Source: Conoideocrella luteorostrata
Taxonomy: Eukaryota > Ascomycota > Sordariomycetes > Hypocreales > Clavicipitaceae
Assembly: GCA_032433595.1 (NCBI GenBank)
Contig: JASWJB010000027.1
Location: forward strand, 176,707-240,706
DNA length: 64,000 nucleotides
Direction of reading: 5' to 3'
Shown: positions 11,402-23,841 of the stretch, one piece after another
Layout of the letters: every line of letters begins with the position of its first letter
Position numbering within the stretch: the stretch's first letter is position 1
The notes under the pieces: generated by a model
The model's input: the letters and a program-made list of their open reading frames with translations, nothing else
The model's database searches: none
Told to the model about the DNA's origin: nothing
Made by a program: the position numbers and the translations under genes

Positions 11402-12842
11402 GGTAAAGGCGCTGCGAAGGATTATTAACTGAATTCGAAATGGCGACTCCAACTTCAATCTTGCCAAGGTGATGACAGAAACTTGCTGGTGCCTTAGACC
11501 TTGCAAGGAATAAGTAACTCTAGAACCACACATCCGAGAACAATGCATAACTATTAAAAAGTATGAACTTACTTGATTGACTTAGAGCTGATGTGCGGAG
11601 AGAGAACGCGTTTGAATGTTGTGCTATCTTGGAAGGGCTAGATATTCGCACTATATCAGATCAGGAGAAAAAAATGAATGCAGAAATCGTCTCAAAATAG
11701 GCGAATGATGATTAGAGGCTGCTGCTCTGGATCACTCTCCCTTGAGCTTCAATACGTGCAAAGTTGTTCGAGAAACCCAACAGCGATGCTACCGGCAGGA
11801 AGTTTTCTCGTACGGAAGACAGAAGAACCTATGACAGCACCTGAAGATCTACGACATACCTAGGTGTTGAGAGCTTTTGGTTTGTGCTGCAGAGGCGTAG
11901 AAGCCAACCATACGAGGGTGACGGTGTGACAATAACGCCTGGCTACTACGTAGCGGTTGAGAGGTTGATGTACGCTGCGAGATGTGCGATGCAAGAGAGG
12001 ATTTGTTGGTTATGAAAAGAGAAGATGAAATGAAGAGGGTGTGAGGGTGTGTGTGGGAGGAAAGAAAGAAAGAATGAGAAGAAGAGCCGGGTGCAGAAGT
12101 AATATGTACAGACGAGTGAGAGCTGGCAGGTGTACAGGAGTGGCAGCCAGCTGGCAGGAGTTAGCACCCGGTGTGATAAGACGGACCAACACAACATCGC
12201 ACCTTGCCCTATGGACGTAGAAGAACTTAATGAGCAATTGGGTGTTTGGAAGCGCTGCGCTGATAGCATCACAATATGGGAACTCAGCGGAGTGATCAAT
12301 AGACCATTGCGATCAACAATGTGAGTACTCGAGGTGAAACATAAAAGCGGCAAATACATTCACTCATTGTACAACCCTGCTGAGCTGCCCCCCCGATAAC
12401 GGACTACGAGGCAAAGGGAATAACAGTTCAAACAAGTACCCTATTTACTGATCAAGACAGGTACTATCTGGTAGTTCGTCGAGGATCCATTCCGAATGGG
12501 CGACGGAAAAACTACACACCCAGGCAAGAAACGCGTCGTTGTAGCTCACATGATCTTTTTTCCATAACTAGCGAGGGTATTTAGAGGATTGAGAAGGTTT
12601 GTGACATACACGGTTGTTATCATGTCTGTCGCTGCTCCTAGTGTTTGAGCTCTGTACAGGTAAAAAGTCCTGTGTCAACTAGATCGATACCCTTCACCGC
12701 CTCATTCCAAATATTACCAAACGCCTTGCGAAATGCGGCAACGAACTGCATTCTAACCCAACTGTCCCCGGTTTGGTTTCAAAAACAAAACCCGTATTGT
12801 ATGTATACATACTGCAGCCCTTGCAGCTCTTGCAGTCCAATT
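11402..12842. other. Argonaute promoter / RNA14 3' region
   Basis: 1.4 kb between two minus-strand genes. The side next to 11401 must hold the Argonaute leader and promoter. A polypurine stretch lies near 12055-12090 on the + strand. No coding or RNA gene was recognised. Confidence 0.5.
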
Positions 12843-15800
12843 TTAGAATCGATACCCTCCATACTGGCCTGCAGGAGGTGGAGCTCCGTAACCGGATCCT
12901 GCAGGCGGTTGCCATGAGGGAGCTGCTCCTGTGACGTCAGGTGGTACAAACGGGTTTGCCGCGTAGGCACCGCCGCTCTCCGTCCTCAGTGGAGAGCTTT
13001 TATATCCTCCCGATGCCGCAGCCATACGTCCGTATGGACTGATTGGTCGGTTAGAAAAATCACCTGAAGTTTGTCTGCTGTGCGTTGGAGCGCTGAACAG
13101 GTATTGACCACCCGATTTGGCTTTCCAGGAGGCATAGTCTGGAAGCTGAGTATCACGAAGAAGTGTAGTCATGCCAGTTGGATTCAGTCGCTGAGCATCA
13201 TAGGTATGAGCTGGAGGCAGAATCCCCAGCAGGAAGGTGATGTCTCGATGTAAGGCAGACGTCTGGTTTCGGCGTTGCTGATCAAGACGTCGACCAGCAG
13301 CACCTTTGAGAGGAGAGGCGCCTCTAGCGAGCCTTTTTGGTGGGTTGAGATCTTCATCGTCGATGCCAAATGGTCGTTTAGGTGACGCTGTGGCTCGGAC
13401 ATATTGTGGTCTTGGGCTTTGTTCGTTTCTGTATGGCGGTATGCTCTCTCGTGTGGATGTGGGTTGCTCGATAATAGGAATGAACTGCCTTGGTCGCATC
13501 TGCACTGCCTTGGATATAATGATGGGCGCTGCGACGGGGTCAAAACTGTCGGATGAGTATCGGGAGGTGAAGTATTTCAGTTTGGGGTCGTGCGGAAACA
13601 GTTGAGCCATGCGAGCCTCCAACTTCGATATTTGGGACAGCTCTCCGTATTGGGACTCATACTTGTGAAAATAGGCATACAGTGGCTGGGCTTTGGATAG
13701 AGTTTCCGGCTTAGAAACTAGGCGATTGACGCAAGTTTCAAATACAACGCGAGCATCTATTTCATCTGTTAGGCATTCGCATTCAACATGGACGAGTTCC
13801 GCTCTTAGAGAGAATTTGACTTACTCGTAGTATCGTCCTTGGAGTGCAGGTACTTGAGGTATTCGATCATGAAGCCTTCATCGTTGGGAAACAACCTGGC
13901 CCCTCGCTCAAAAATCTTCGCACCGACTGGGTCTTTGTACACAACCGATTCCAACAAAGCGACAGCAACATATACGTCGCTAGTCAAACGGCCCTTTTGT
14001 CGGGCGTCGGTGAAAACTTTCCGCAAGCCGCCTTCAGTCTGACTGCCTTTACCTTGAATACGACGCATGGCACGAGCCATCGCAATCCAGACGTAGGAAA
14101 TTGTCTTTGAAAGGAGCTGTGTCTCAGCGGCGTATGCTTGTTGGATTGCGGCGATGCGCTCTTCTGTTGGTGATTTCCTGACTGTCTGCTCTTCGTCATC
14201 ATCGTCATCGATGGGCTCGATGGATTCCTGGACGAGGTTTTCATGCATCGCCGCCTGCTTGAGAGTGTTGACCTCCAGTTTTTCCCGCTCTTTGACCTTG
14301 TCTCCCATTTTGTACAAGGTATCCAAGACGGAGTCGTAAGGCTTTCGGACAGCTTTAGCGTAGTCGGATTTGTCCGTTTCTTTTTCTGGATAATTTGCTT
14401 CGATATGATCGGCATGCTTGAAAGCTAGCAGGACGCTCTCCGGGTTTGCGGCGATTCCTTGGTGAAGCATATCCGTACCTAAAACTTTCTCGTTTTCTCG
14501 AATGTCATTCTCAAAACACCAGGCTGCAGCATCAACCCAGATTTCGGGCCAAAAGCGGAGGGCCATCAAAGCTTGCTTGTAGCAATATAATATCCGCTGT
14601 TTATATACTTTCGGTTCGTCGTCTTTAAGCACCAGCTGGTCTTCCTTTTCCCAATCGATCCATTTCTTCCAGGCCTGAACTTGCGAATGGAATTCTTCAT
14701 GGCCATCAAAACCAGGTGCAGGCGTCAATCGGGGCAGATTAGTTCTCTTCAAATTTCGTGTTATATTGTCAAGCGCAATGTTAGCACTTTTAGCTGACAT
14801 GTAACCCGGCGATCTCTCTTGAATGAACTTGCGACCCTAATTTGCCGGATTAGTGTACGCATAAAAACGGAACCTTGCGTATGAGTGCTGAGTTTCGACT
14901 TACAGTGACCTTATTCAGACCCATTTCGAACTGATCGTATTCTTTCCAGAGATTGTTGACCGTAGACATGGGAACTGCTATAGCACGGTGGTAGGCTTTT
15001 CGCAGTTGGTCCATCTTTTGCTGGTCTTGCCATCCGGTGCCGCCAACCTGCCCAGGTCCGTTTTTAATGAAATGGACGTAGTCTTGCCATATGTTTCCCG
15101 AATCACGATCCACACCAATGTTATCAATAACGAACTCATACGACTGCGTCACAGTACGTCGAGCTTGGCCACTAGCATCGTTTGTCAAATCATTTCGTCT
15201 TCGAATATAGTTAAGATATAAAGTCCACAGTTTGACATTGGGTACAGTCATGAGACATCTTCCAAAGAGCTGTTCCGCATCTACAAAGTTATCCAGATTG
15301 AGCTCCGTTTCGATCCACTCAACCCAGATATCACCCTACCATCAGATCCATGTCAGTCATGCGTGGGCATCGTCGACCATGGAAAGAGAAAAGGAGGGGT
15401 GACTATGGCAACTTACCGCCTGCGGGAAAACCTCCAAGAAACGGTTATACAACGTACGCAGATCGTCCAGTCGGCTGTGCCGTTTGTGATCAGCCATTAG
15501 GTTGAGCCAAGCATCCATGTCCCCGCGTGGATCCTCCTGTATGCGTGCTTCAAGAAGAACCACAGGGTCAACGCCGGCCATGGCAGGTGGTGCATTGTAC
15601 TGGATTTCTGAATTAAGGACCGGAGTGGCACCGTTGCTCGTCAGATTGTGTGCAACCCTATGATCTGGCCCCCCTAAACCTGGATCGTGGCTGTCATCTT
15701 CCTCGTCGTCCGATGCTTCGAGCAAGAAACCCCCGGACGTCTTGGGTTTCGCAGCCGGGCGAGGTGTTCCGGATGCTGACTTATCAGGTACTTGAGCAAC

Positions 15801-16010
15801 GTTGTCGAAGCCGACCGATTCAGGATCATACTCGCCTCCGTCATCCTGGTCCTCGTCATTTTCTTCGATTTCGACGGCTCCATCGCTTGCGGCGTCCGAC
15901 GCCTCTGCAGAGTCATCCACAGACTGAATGTGCTCTAAACTTGGCTGTGCGAGGGGGTCATACTCGGCGTCGGGTCTCTCGCCTTCCCATGCCGCATCCT
16001 CTGTAGCCAT
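12843..16010 (-). CDS. RNA14: mRNA 3'-end processing protein Rna14 (CstF-77)
   Basis: Four exons: 16010-15417, 15335-14904, 14836-13825 and 13756-12843. The introns are 81, 67 and 68 bp, and all donors begin GTAAGT. The product is 983 residues. After an acidic, disordered N-terminus (about 1-150) come HAT (half-a-TPR) repeats, seen as WLNLMADHKRHSRLDDLRTL, GDIWVEWIETEL and LWTLYLNYIRRRNDL, then the Suf domain (VWIAMARAMRRIQG; IFERGARLFPNDEGFMIEYL). The Pro/Ser/Gly-rich tail carries a C-terminal GAPPPAGQYGG-type end. Rna14/CstF-77 scaffolds cleavage factor IA (CstF) with Rna15 and Pcf11 in pre-mRNA cleavage and polyadenylation. An in-frame ATG 48 bp upstream of 16010 exists, but its product is not family-like. 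It is divergent from ASF1. Confidence 0.93.
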
Positions 16011-17314
16011 AATAAATAATGCGTTCGAATTGAATTGATACCTAGAGCCGAAGTGCAAGACGGCGCTCTCTCGTTCAATGCTCGGGGCACCAGGTTGATG
16101 AGATGCTGTCGCCAGAAGATATTTCGTTGATTAAGTCTGCTGCGCCAACAATTGCAGTATATACGAGCCAAGCCAGACCGAGCACATGCAATAGATCAGT
16201 AAAAGACGCGGTGAGAAAGTGTCACAGCATATATATGGTCTTCGCACAAGGAAGCTCAGTCACTCCAGAAAGACTCAAGCGAGTAGCCAAGCTGGCACTC
16301 CGGCTCGGACAATTCGCGAAACTTGCTCAGAGAAGAAGCAATAAGATTATGAGATGCTGAGATTTCAATAGAGCGACAGAGATTGTGGGTCTGTCGGCCT
16401 GCGCTGGGTGTTTGATGGCGCCAGCTGCAGGATTGGATTGAAAGTGACAGGTTCGGGGCGACGATTTCCCAGCAAAGCTCGTCGCGCGCCGGGTCGCAGG
16501 AGGTTGGGGCAGAAAATGCTGGTAGACTAGCGTCAGTGGGCCGGGCGGTGAAGCAGCAAACCGCCGCCATGGAAAGTACAGCGACTTTCATCAAGCAACA
16601 TGTAAGAGGGAGGTCCACGGGCCGTTAAGCGCACCGTGACAGGCTGGAGTGATTCCCGCATGGCTGATTGTTCGCGGAGGAGCAGGTACAGATACATGAT
16701 GTGCGCCAGGAAAATCAGGCACGATACACACTGCCCTAACCAGCAACATTAAGTCGATACTCTTATTAGCTTGCAACTAATTACGGAGTACGGAGTACGT
16801 ACACTGCACTCTGTGTTGCACTCCGTGCTCCGTGCTCCATGCCGCACACCTCTCAACGCGCCCACACTCTCAAAGCGCGTCGTCCCACCATCCCGCCATC
16901 CTGTCGAACACGTCTGGTCTGGCCGGGGCCGCTCTTGGTCAAGCCAGTAACGCCGCATTGCCCATTGAAGCCCCTTAGGCTAACTGTTTTGCTTTGCTCT
17001 CATATCTGTCCGCACCAGCCGCCCTGTTCTTGATCAACAGGGTTCTGCGAGCTTTCAAAGCACAGCTCGATTTTGTCAAGCCAACCGCGTCCCCATCACT
17101 GACACCAAACCTGCTGTTATCTACAAACGTACTCTACCTCTGCTCCGCGCCGCTTTCCTCCGCCTTGTCAACGCCGCTCACGCTTCCACCCATCATTGCA
17201 CCAAGAGCAACGCTGCGCACATCTTCTAGTAACCAATATCGAATCGAAGCCTGGGCGTACTTCCCTCCATTCTGAAGCTACAAAGATCTCTTTTCAAGGT
17301 AAATCACAAGCGCC
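16011..17314. other. Divergent promoter region RNA14/ASF1
   Basis: 1.3 kb between divergent start codons. It contains a dense cluster of the 9-mer TACGGAGTA and its variants at 16782-16839, and a C/T-rich stretch before ASF1. No open frame here looks coding. Confidence 0.55.
16782..16839. repeat. Clustered TACGGAGTA motifs in both orientations
   Basis: Two overlapping exact TACGGAGTA copies (16782-16790 and 16789-16797) face an inverted, G-for-A variant block (CTCCGTGCTCCGTGCTCC) about 20 bp further on. The two arms could pair imperfectly as a stem-loop. It lies in the ASF1/RNA14 divergent promoter. Confidence 0.75.
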
Positions 17315-18417
17315 ATGTCTGTCGTGTCGTTATTAGGCGTCAAGGTTGTGAACAATCCCGCCAAGTTCACCGACAAGTATGAGTTCGAGATTACGTTTGA
17401 GTGTCTAGAGGCTCTAGAGAAAGGTATGCATCTTCACGGGGCTTGGATTTTGCATTACAACAGTCTTTAGAATACGAAAGAGCTGACCATAACCATTAGA
17501 CCTGGAATGGAAACTCACCTACGTCGGTTCTGCTACTTCGTGAGCACCCCCGCCACTCCTTTTTGAGTTCATCAATACCACTGTGGCATCGCGGACTGAC
17601 TCAAATGCAGGGACCAATATGACCAAGAGCTTGATTCCCTTCTTGTCGGACCAGTTCCAGTTGGTGTGAACAAGTTCTTGTTCGAGGCTGACTCTCCCAA
17701 CACCACCCGCATCCCAGACGCCGACATCCTCGGTGTTACTGTGATTCTCCTGACTTGCGCGTACGACGGTCGAGAATTCGTTCGCGTAGGCTACTATGTC
17801 AACAACGAGTATGATTCAGAGGAGCTCAATGCCGAGCCACCCGCCAAACCGATAATCGAGCGCGTGAAACGTAATATACTTTCCGAGAAACCTCGCGTCA
17901 CTCGATTCGCCATTAAGTGGTACGTTTTTTTTTTCTCCTTCTTTTTTTGGAGGGGGAAGATAGCGCTGTTTTACGTTGAACAGTTACTTTGGGCAGCTTG
18001 ACTGACAGATTCTTCAGGGACTCGGACGCGTCTGCCCCACCAGAGTATCCCCCTGAGCAGCCCGAAGCTGATCTGGTAGCGGATGGTGAGGATTATGGTG
18101 TCGAGGAAGCTGAGGAAGAGGCTGAGGAAGAGGCTGCTGTCGAAACTGCCGAGAAGCCCATTGTACAACCTGGAGAGGACGCCGAAATGGCTGGTGTAGA
18201 ACAGGAGACTGAGAACGGTAATGAGAATGGACCTGAGGAGGAAGAGATGTCCGAGGACGGCAGCGTTGATATTGAAGGAGAGAGTGAGGATGAACTCGAA
18301 GAGGAAGAGGAAGCTGAGGGCGAAGGCGAGGGCGTTGAGGAGGACGCCATGGAAGTGGATGACAATGAGAAGCAGGCTGGCGCCTCAACTGCCAAGCCAG
18401 TTACTGTTGCGTCTTAG
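17315..18417 (+). CDS. ASF1: Histone H3-H4 chaperone Asf1
   Basis: Four exons: 17315-17423, 17500-17539, 17611-17919 and 18018-18417. The second exon is only 40 bp. The product is 285 residues. Residues 1 to about 155 form the conserved Asf1 immunoglobulin-like core: [18 protein letters not shown] at the start, then [51 protein letters not shown] and RFAIKW. The remaining ~130 residues are an acidic, Glu-rich tail, as in fungal Asf1. Asf1 binds H3-H4 dimers and hands them to CAF-1 and HIR in replication-coupled and replication-independent nucleosome assembly. Intron 3 carries a T-rich stretch. Splice phases agree across all four exons. Strong call. Confidence 0.97.
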
Positions 18418-19338
18418 ACACTGCTTGGCGAATACACATGACGTCGATACAGGCATAACCAAGTTCAGATATGAGCTTGCGATTCTCCCGACTCTGCTCG
18501 TCAAATGCCGGTGCTGAGTCATTAATAGTGACACTGCTTTAATTGGGCCAGGTGTTTAAACTACTGGGTTAAGGATAGATTTAACGAGATTACGGAGACG
18601 GACGATATCCATAAGAGTTGGGGGCTAGGACCAGAGGAGGTAAGGCAGGGTGCCCGTATAGCATCTTGTGAGAAATAGCAATGCTTTGTTCGCAAATTTA
18701 CGATTATCATCATATCTCAAGAAGCTACTCTATGCGATGTTTGGCTTGTTATGGTGCCGATGCTTGCAGCATGTAGAAAAACTTCTTCTGCGGACGGAGA
18801 TTGCTACCCAAGTAATTCTAAGAATTGAGTGTTCAAAACACGCAGTTCTTGGTCGAAGCTAGCAGAGCGAATGGACACTGGTATCCGGGCATTATGATCG
18901 TACAGACGAAGGTCGCCTGCCTAGAAAGCAATACAGCTTATACAAACTGCTTGCTTGAACTTGTCGTTAACGGCATACCGCAGATCTAGTCTGATACGTG
19001 AAGGCTGGCGTTGACTTCCTGTTGTAAGAGAACATCTATTGTTCCCAAGAGCAGCCATGTCTTCAATTATCTGTTTTCCGCTGATTCTCTACCATCTATC
19101 GTCCACGGCAGCCATATTACTTGCGCGCAATAGCCATCGTATTCGTCGTACCCTATAAATGACACGAGCTGGTTCCGGCCGATGAGTCACGGGCTAATGG
19201 TTTCGTGCGGAGTAGAGAAGATGCAGAGCAAGATCGGCGTGCTATGTCCAACCTCAATGTCTGATTAATTCTGCCACTCAAAAACTGCAACCGCTCTACA
19301 CATTCCATCAATTCAGTCACGCCACTTGCCACGCAATA
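18418..19338. other. Intergenic, ASF1 3' and GNAT upstream
   Basis: 920 bp with no coding signal recognised. It presumably holds the ASF1 3' UTR and the promoter of the acetyltransferase at 19339. No repeat or RNA gene was noticed. Confidence 0.5.
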
Positions 19339-19980
19339 ATGTTGACAGAAGCCGTCAGAAACGCATACCAGTCCCAGCGCTTGTGCTATATGCGCATCAA
19401 CAAACAGGATGACCGTGTCAAATCCTTCTTGAAAGACCTCTTCGGAGACCCAGAAATCCACGCTCTGGCCAACACAATGCTGATGCGACCTATAGGCAGC
19501 GACGAGCTCGACTTTCTGATGGGCGAGTTTTCCAGCGCCCTCCTTGGAGTAGTTATCTGCCTCTTGCCATCGGAAGTCCCCGACGAAGCACGGGAGGCAT
19601 ACATGAAAAATGACGGCAATCAGGCCATCATCATAGGCGAGTTGACCGTCGGCGAAGGTGGCGTTCCCGGCGCCATCGCACACCACCGCAATGCGTCAAT
19701 CGGCATTGCCCTCTCATCTGCTTATCAGGGCAAAGGGTATGGCAGGGAAGCTATCAACTGGGCGCTGGACTGGGCGTTCCGACATGCAAACATGCACACG
19801 ATTGGTATTTCTACGGCATCATTCAACCAGCGGGCCATGCGGCTCTACGAGGACATGGGGTTTGTCCGGGAAGGGCGTCGCAGGGAGGCGGTTTGGTTTG
19901 ATAGAGCATGGCATGACGATGTGTTGTTCTCCATGACGCAGGCGGAGTGGGAGGCTATCCGAGGCAAAGCGCACAAGTGA
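19339..19980 (+). CDS. GNAT-family N-acetyltransferase
   Basis: Single-exon gene of 213 residues. The acetyl-CoA binding loop is clear as AYQGKGYGREAINWALDWAF (the Q/R-x-x-G-x-G/A motif of GNAT motif A). It is followed by HTIGISTASFNQRAMRLYEDMGF and then a typical last strand, VREGRRREAVWFDRAWHDDV. This layout is that of the RimJ/RimL-like branch, which acetylates protein N-termini or small amines. The true substrate cannot be inferred. It stands alone, about 0.9 kb after ASF1, with no pathway neighbours. Confidence 0.88.
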   Translation: MLTEAVRNAYQSQRLCYMRINKQDDRVKSFLKDLFGDPEIHALANTMLMRPIGSDELDFLMGEFSSALLGVVICLLPSEVPDEAREAYMKNDGNQAIIIGELTVGEGGVPGAIAHHRNASIGIALSSAYQGKGYGREAINWALDWAFRHANMHTIGISTASFNQRAMRLYEDMGFVREGRRREAVWFDRAWHDDVLFSMTQAEWEAIRGKAHK

Positions 19981-21110
19981 GAGAGAGATAATGAATAATG
20001 CTTTTAGTCAGTTTAACGTGAATCCCCCAATGGATGCAGCCTAGACGAACTATGTTTCTTTTTCGGCGACTGTCCACATGATCCACTATATTGAGTTGAG
20101 ATGATGTGTTCCCTCACATGCACATGCAATAGCCAGACATGCTACTGCTTAGTTAGCCGTTTCGTGCCGGGACGAGGCGAGGCGAGGCGAGACGAGATGA
20201 GGCGATGCTCTCCTATCTCTCTCCCGCGCACTTCCATCTAGAAAACGCCCCCCGCCGCTGATTGTCTCAGACATGCAATGCATTCACTAACGAATCCACT
20301 TTTCCAAGCCGCGGCTGCGGCAGGACAGCCTCACTTTTTCCTTTTGGACTTCGCCTATCGGGCATCCATTCATCCATCCATGCGCATGGATCGGCCACAC
20401 GCTTTCTCTTCTTCTCAGGATAATCAGCCCCAGCTCTCGGCTCCCAACCCCGACAGTGTGCGCTGTTGTGTCCAACGACGTAAGAGAGCCAGCGCCACCT
20501 CCGCATTCTTCTTATCCAACCCTGCCAGTCCAATCTGTAATTCCACGCTCTCTTGATTCCGCTGGGTATCATCGGCTTTCATCCAGCTAATAAGTACATT
20601 TGCGGACTAACGTATCGAGCGCGCGCAGCGAGGTGCTCTCGTTTTCTCCAAACACGCTATTTGATGCAACGCACAGGGCAGCGAATGACTGGTCACGTCG
20701 TGAATTGTTTCGGAGGGAAGCAAGACAGAGACGTACGTGCATGACCGACGGTCCCAAGATGGTCACCGACGCCGGAGAGACTAAGGAGCTTATTGTGACA
20801 CATGCACGTAACTACCCTCCAGCCGCATCCTGTTTGTACTGCTACAGCGGTTGGTTATTCCAGGCATGGCAAGATGAGGCTGTTTCTTGGCACCGAGTTA
20901 TATAAGGATGCGATTGAGAAGCACGGCGCCCCCGTCATGCTGTTAATCACAGGATCAAAGGACGTTCGTGTCTGTCTCTCCCACTTAGACCTCCCGCGTT
21001 GCTGCTCTATATAGTTCTCATACACGCAGCATACCAATACAGTATCATCTCTCGTCATTACATGTACTGTAACTGCCTATCGTCAAAACGAAGTAAAACC
21101 TCCTCCATCT
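19981..21110. other. Intergenic, GNAT to CorA-like gene
   Basis: 1.1 kb without a supported gene. It contains the GAGGC-type short repeat at 20171-20205. The start of the next gene is preceded by an A/T-rich leader with short Met-codon-containing frames that look random. Confidence 0.5.
20171..20205 (+). repeat. Degenerate GAGGC tandem repeat
   Basis: Three GAGGC/GGCGA units in a row, followed by diverged units (GACGA, GATGA, GGCGA). Simple repeat in intergenic DNA. Confidence 0.8.
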
Positions 21111-23841
21111 ATGGCAGTCCCCCAACAACAACAATTACAGCATCAACAAGCCAGCGTCGACGAGCTCATCCGAGCCGCCGAACACCATCTCGACCATTAT
21201 GTCCAGACTCTCCGCGGCATCCAAGCCACCGTCAGTCCAAAACGGCGCGATCGAGCAGACAGTCGTGCAACAGTTCCTGAAGCCATGACTCCTCCGCTCC
21301 GGGCCCTCTCACATCCTACATTCATCAGTCCCGATCCCAACTCCCTCACCACCTCTTCTCACATCCCCATCATCAGTCGTCAACCAACTCATCATCTACC
21401 CCTTCGAAAATACTCTCTAGAGACTCCCGCCGAACGGCCATCGTTCTGTCCCTCCCCCAGACCCGTAGCCCGTTCAACCATTTCCAACGACTCTGAATTC
21501 ATCATCCCCGATGAGGAACTGTCCTTCATCCCCCTCCTGGATCAGTCGTCCGGGGGCACGCGTCCTGCTGACGCCGAAGAACCCATCGCCGTACAGACAG
21601 ATCTCACGTCCAGGGCGCAGAGGCTTCTCACGCACAGGACGTTCACGGATGAAATGCTCCTGAAACATCTTCGTGAGACGGAATTTGAGGAGCCCATGGC
21701 CGCAGTCCTGGATGAGGTGATCCGGCGTCGGCCGGACATGGATCCTGCTGTTCCGTTTCGTGATTTCGCTTCCTTTGAGAGGGAGAGCTACGTGAGCACG
21801 ACATTTGAGGTATATGAAGTTGCGAGGGATGCTTCGGCCAAGAAAACGAGCATCGACGTTGATGTGCAAGGCTATATCAAGTATAACGGCGATGGCTCGC
21901 CTTACGACAGTCCCGATGAGATTGTAGATGCCCCAACTGTGTGGGAAGCCATCAAAGACGTCAATGCGGACAGGGACGCAGTTGGCAGAATCATGTATGT
22001 TGCCAAAAACCTCCTCTCACCCTTCCCGCCATAAATTCAAGAATTCCGCCGATACTAATGCCAAATCTGTCGCAGAATCGTTCAGGAACCTACTCCCCTG
22101 ATACTCGCGGCTCTTCATCTCACCATGGCACCAGATTTCGACATGAACGAACTGCTCAACCACCTCCTCTCCGAGACGCCCAACCGTGGACGAACCAACG
22201 CAGTAATGCACCGAGCCTTTGAGCGGCCCATCCATGCCTCTCGCTACGCTCAATCGCCTATTTATCCTCCCACCCTGAACGCCCACGAAGACCGCTCCGG
22301 CATCCCTGCCCCGCTGACGTCCTTCGCCAACGTACGCCAGCGCTCATTCTTCTTCGTCTTCAAGTACTATACTTCAGTAGTGGATGGTCTGGAGGCAGCC
22401 CCGTGGCAGAGATTCGACAAGCGGCCGTCCGACAAGCGATTAGGCGACCATATCGACATTGCCGAGTGCAGCTCTGTGCTGGCCTTGTCACTCGGCGGCG
22501 AGCCTGTCAAGCCCTTGCGTATGAGGCCAAGACGAGAGCGCGCCAAAGAAGGCTTTCTGTTCGACACGTTTGGTCCATGGCAATTACTCAGTATTCAGAG
22601 CTTCCCTGATGATCAGCACACCGTTCGGGGAGAAGACTTCCAGCAAAAGAGCTTTTATAACGGCCCATATGCGTTCCTCGACTTGCTCATCTCAGAGTAC
22701 CGTGACGCGGGGAAACGAAATCAGATTCTACATGAAAAAATCACCAAGCTCATCACTCCACCGGTATGTGGCTCTCTCACTGTCTCTCTCTCTGTCTCTC
22801 CTGATTTTTTTTTTTTTTGGCACTCTTAATATGAACTCACATTCACTAACTTAAAAATAGCCCGAATTCATGTTTGACCGCCGCCTTCGCGACAAATTGC
22901 TCTTCGAAGACAAACACTTCACCTACATCCGTCGCTACTTCTGGGCCTACAACACCCTCGCCGTCATAAACACCGGCATCAAGGCCATGGTGGGCGCCTA
23001 TTTCGACACCTTCACCGAAGACTTCTGGACCGGCTGCCACCCGCTCCTCTGGCCGCACGCCTCGCCCGGGTCACCCGACGGACAGGCCTACATGGCGAAA
23101 ATGGCCATCCTGCGCAGAGAGCTGGACAAAGTGGTCACCGAGCTCGGGGAGGTGCTGAAACGCAACGAGCGAACCAGGAAGGAGATTGAGAATCTGAGAG
23201 ACCAGTTGTTCAGCGGAAGTTCCATCAAGGAGAGCAGACGGGCGGTTGATCAGGGCGATAATATTCGCATATTGACCATGATTAGCATGATTTTTTTGCC
23301 ATTGACTTTTGTGACTGTGAGTGAAATACCCCCTTCCCTCTCTTTCTCTCCTCCCCCTCTGCCTTATAACCCTGAACTTCACCGCCACTCCACATCCATC
23401 CCATCAAGCACCCTAACCAGCGTTAACCCTTTGTGATGATAGTCAGTCTTTGGCATCACCGAGTTCACCATCCCAGCTACAGACTGGCGCTTCGCAGTAA
23501 CAATGGTCCTCGTGTGCATTCCTTTCATGGCCCTCGTCTTTCTTCTGCAAACGCGCATGTTCACCCGTGTTGTCGCCAAGGCATATAAAGCGCTTGTCTG
23601 GACAGTCACGTACCCTTACCGACTTTGCTCGAGCGCCCTTGAGCAGGAGGTCCCGGAGAACAGATCCAGCGTGTACGTGGCAAAGGGTCGCAAGAGGCGA
23701 CTCATGAGGGCTGTAGCTAATGATCAAGCCTCGGCAAGTAGCAGTTGGTGGAGATGGGCATGGCCGTGGCATGGGAAGAGACATGGCGGCAGTGGTGGTG
23801 CTTGTGGTGGTGGCATGGAAGGTGATTTGGGGAAAGTTTGA
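21111..23841 (+). CDS. CorA-like two-TM membrane protein
   Basis: Four exons: 21111-21994, 22076-22763, 22861-23316 and 23443-23841. Intron 1 has a TACTAAT-like branch point. The product is 808 residues. The first ~300 residues are Pro/Ser-rich and probably disordered. The middle contains aromatic and charged blocks (RQRSFFFVFKYYTSVVDGL; GPWQLLSIQSFPDD). A long coiled helix (about 610-680, AKMAILRRELDKVVTELGEVL) leads into two membrane helices, MISMIFLPLTFVTSVFGI and FAVTMVLVCIPFMALVFLL. This is the CorA arrangement seen in many fungal CorA-like proteins. The usual Gly-Met-Asn loop after TM1 reads G-I-T, so magnesium transport is doubtful. The last ~90 residues are cytosolic, basic and Gly/Trp-rich. 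Confidence 0.8.
22775..22818 (+). repeat. CT-rich microsatellite plus T run inside an intron
   Basis: TCTC-type units followed by a run of about 14 T, within the second intron of the CorA-like gene. Probably only a long polypyrimidine tract. Confidence 0.7.

Noticed and set aside
18014..18388. Minus-strand frames of 100-124 codons within ASF1
   Set aside because: They are mirror images of the low-complexity acidic tail of Asf1 (Pro/Arg/His or Ser-rich).
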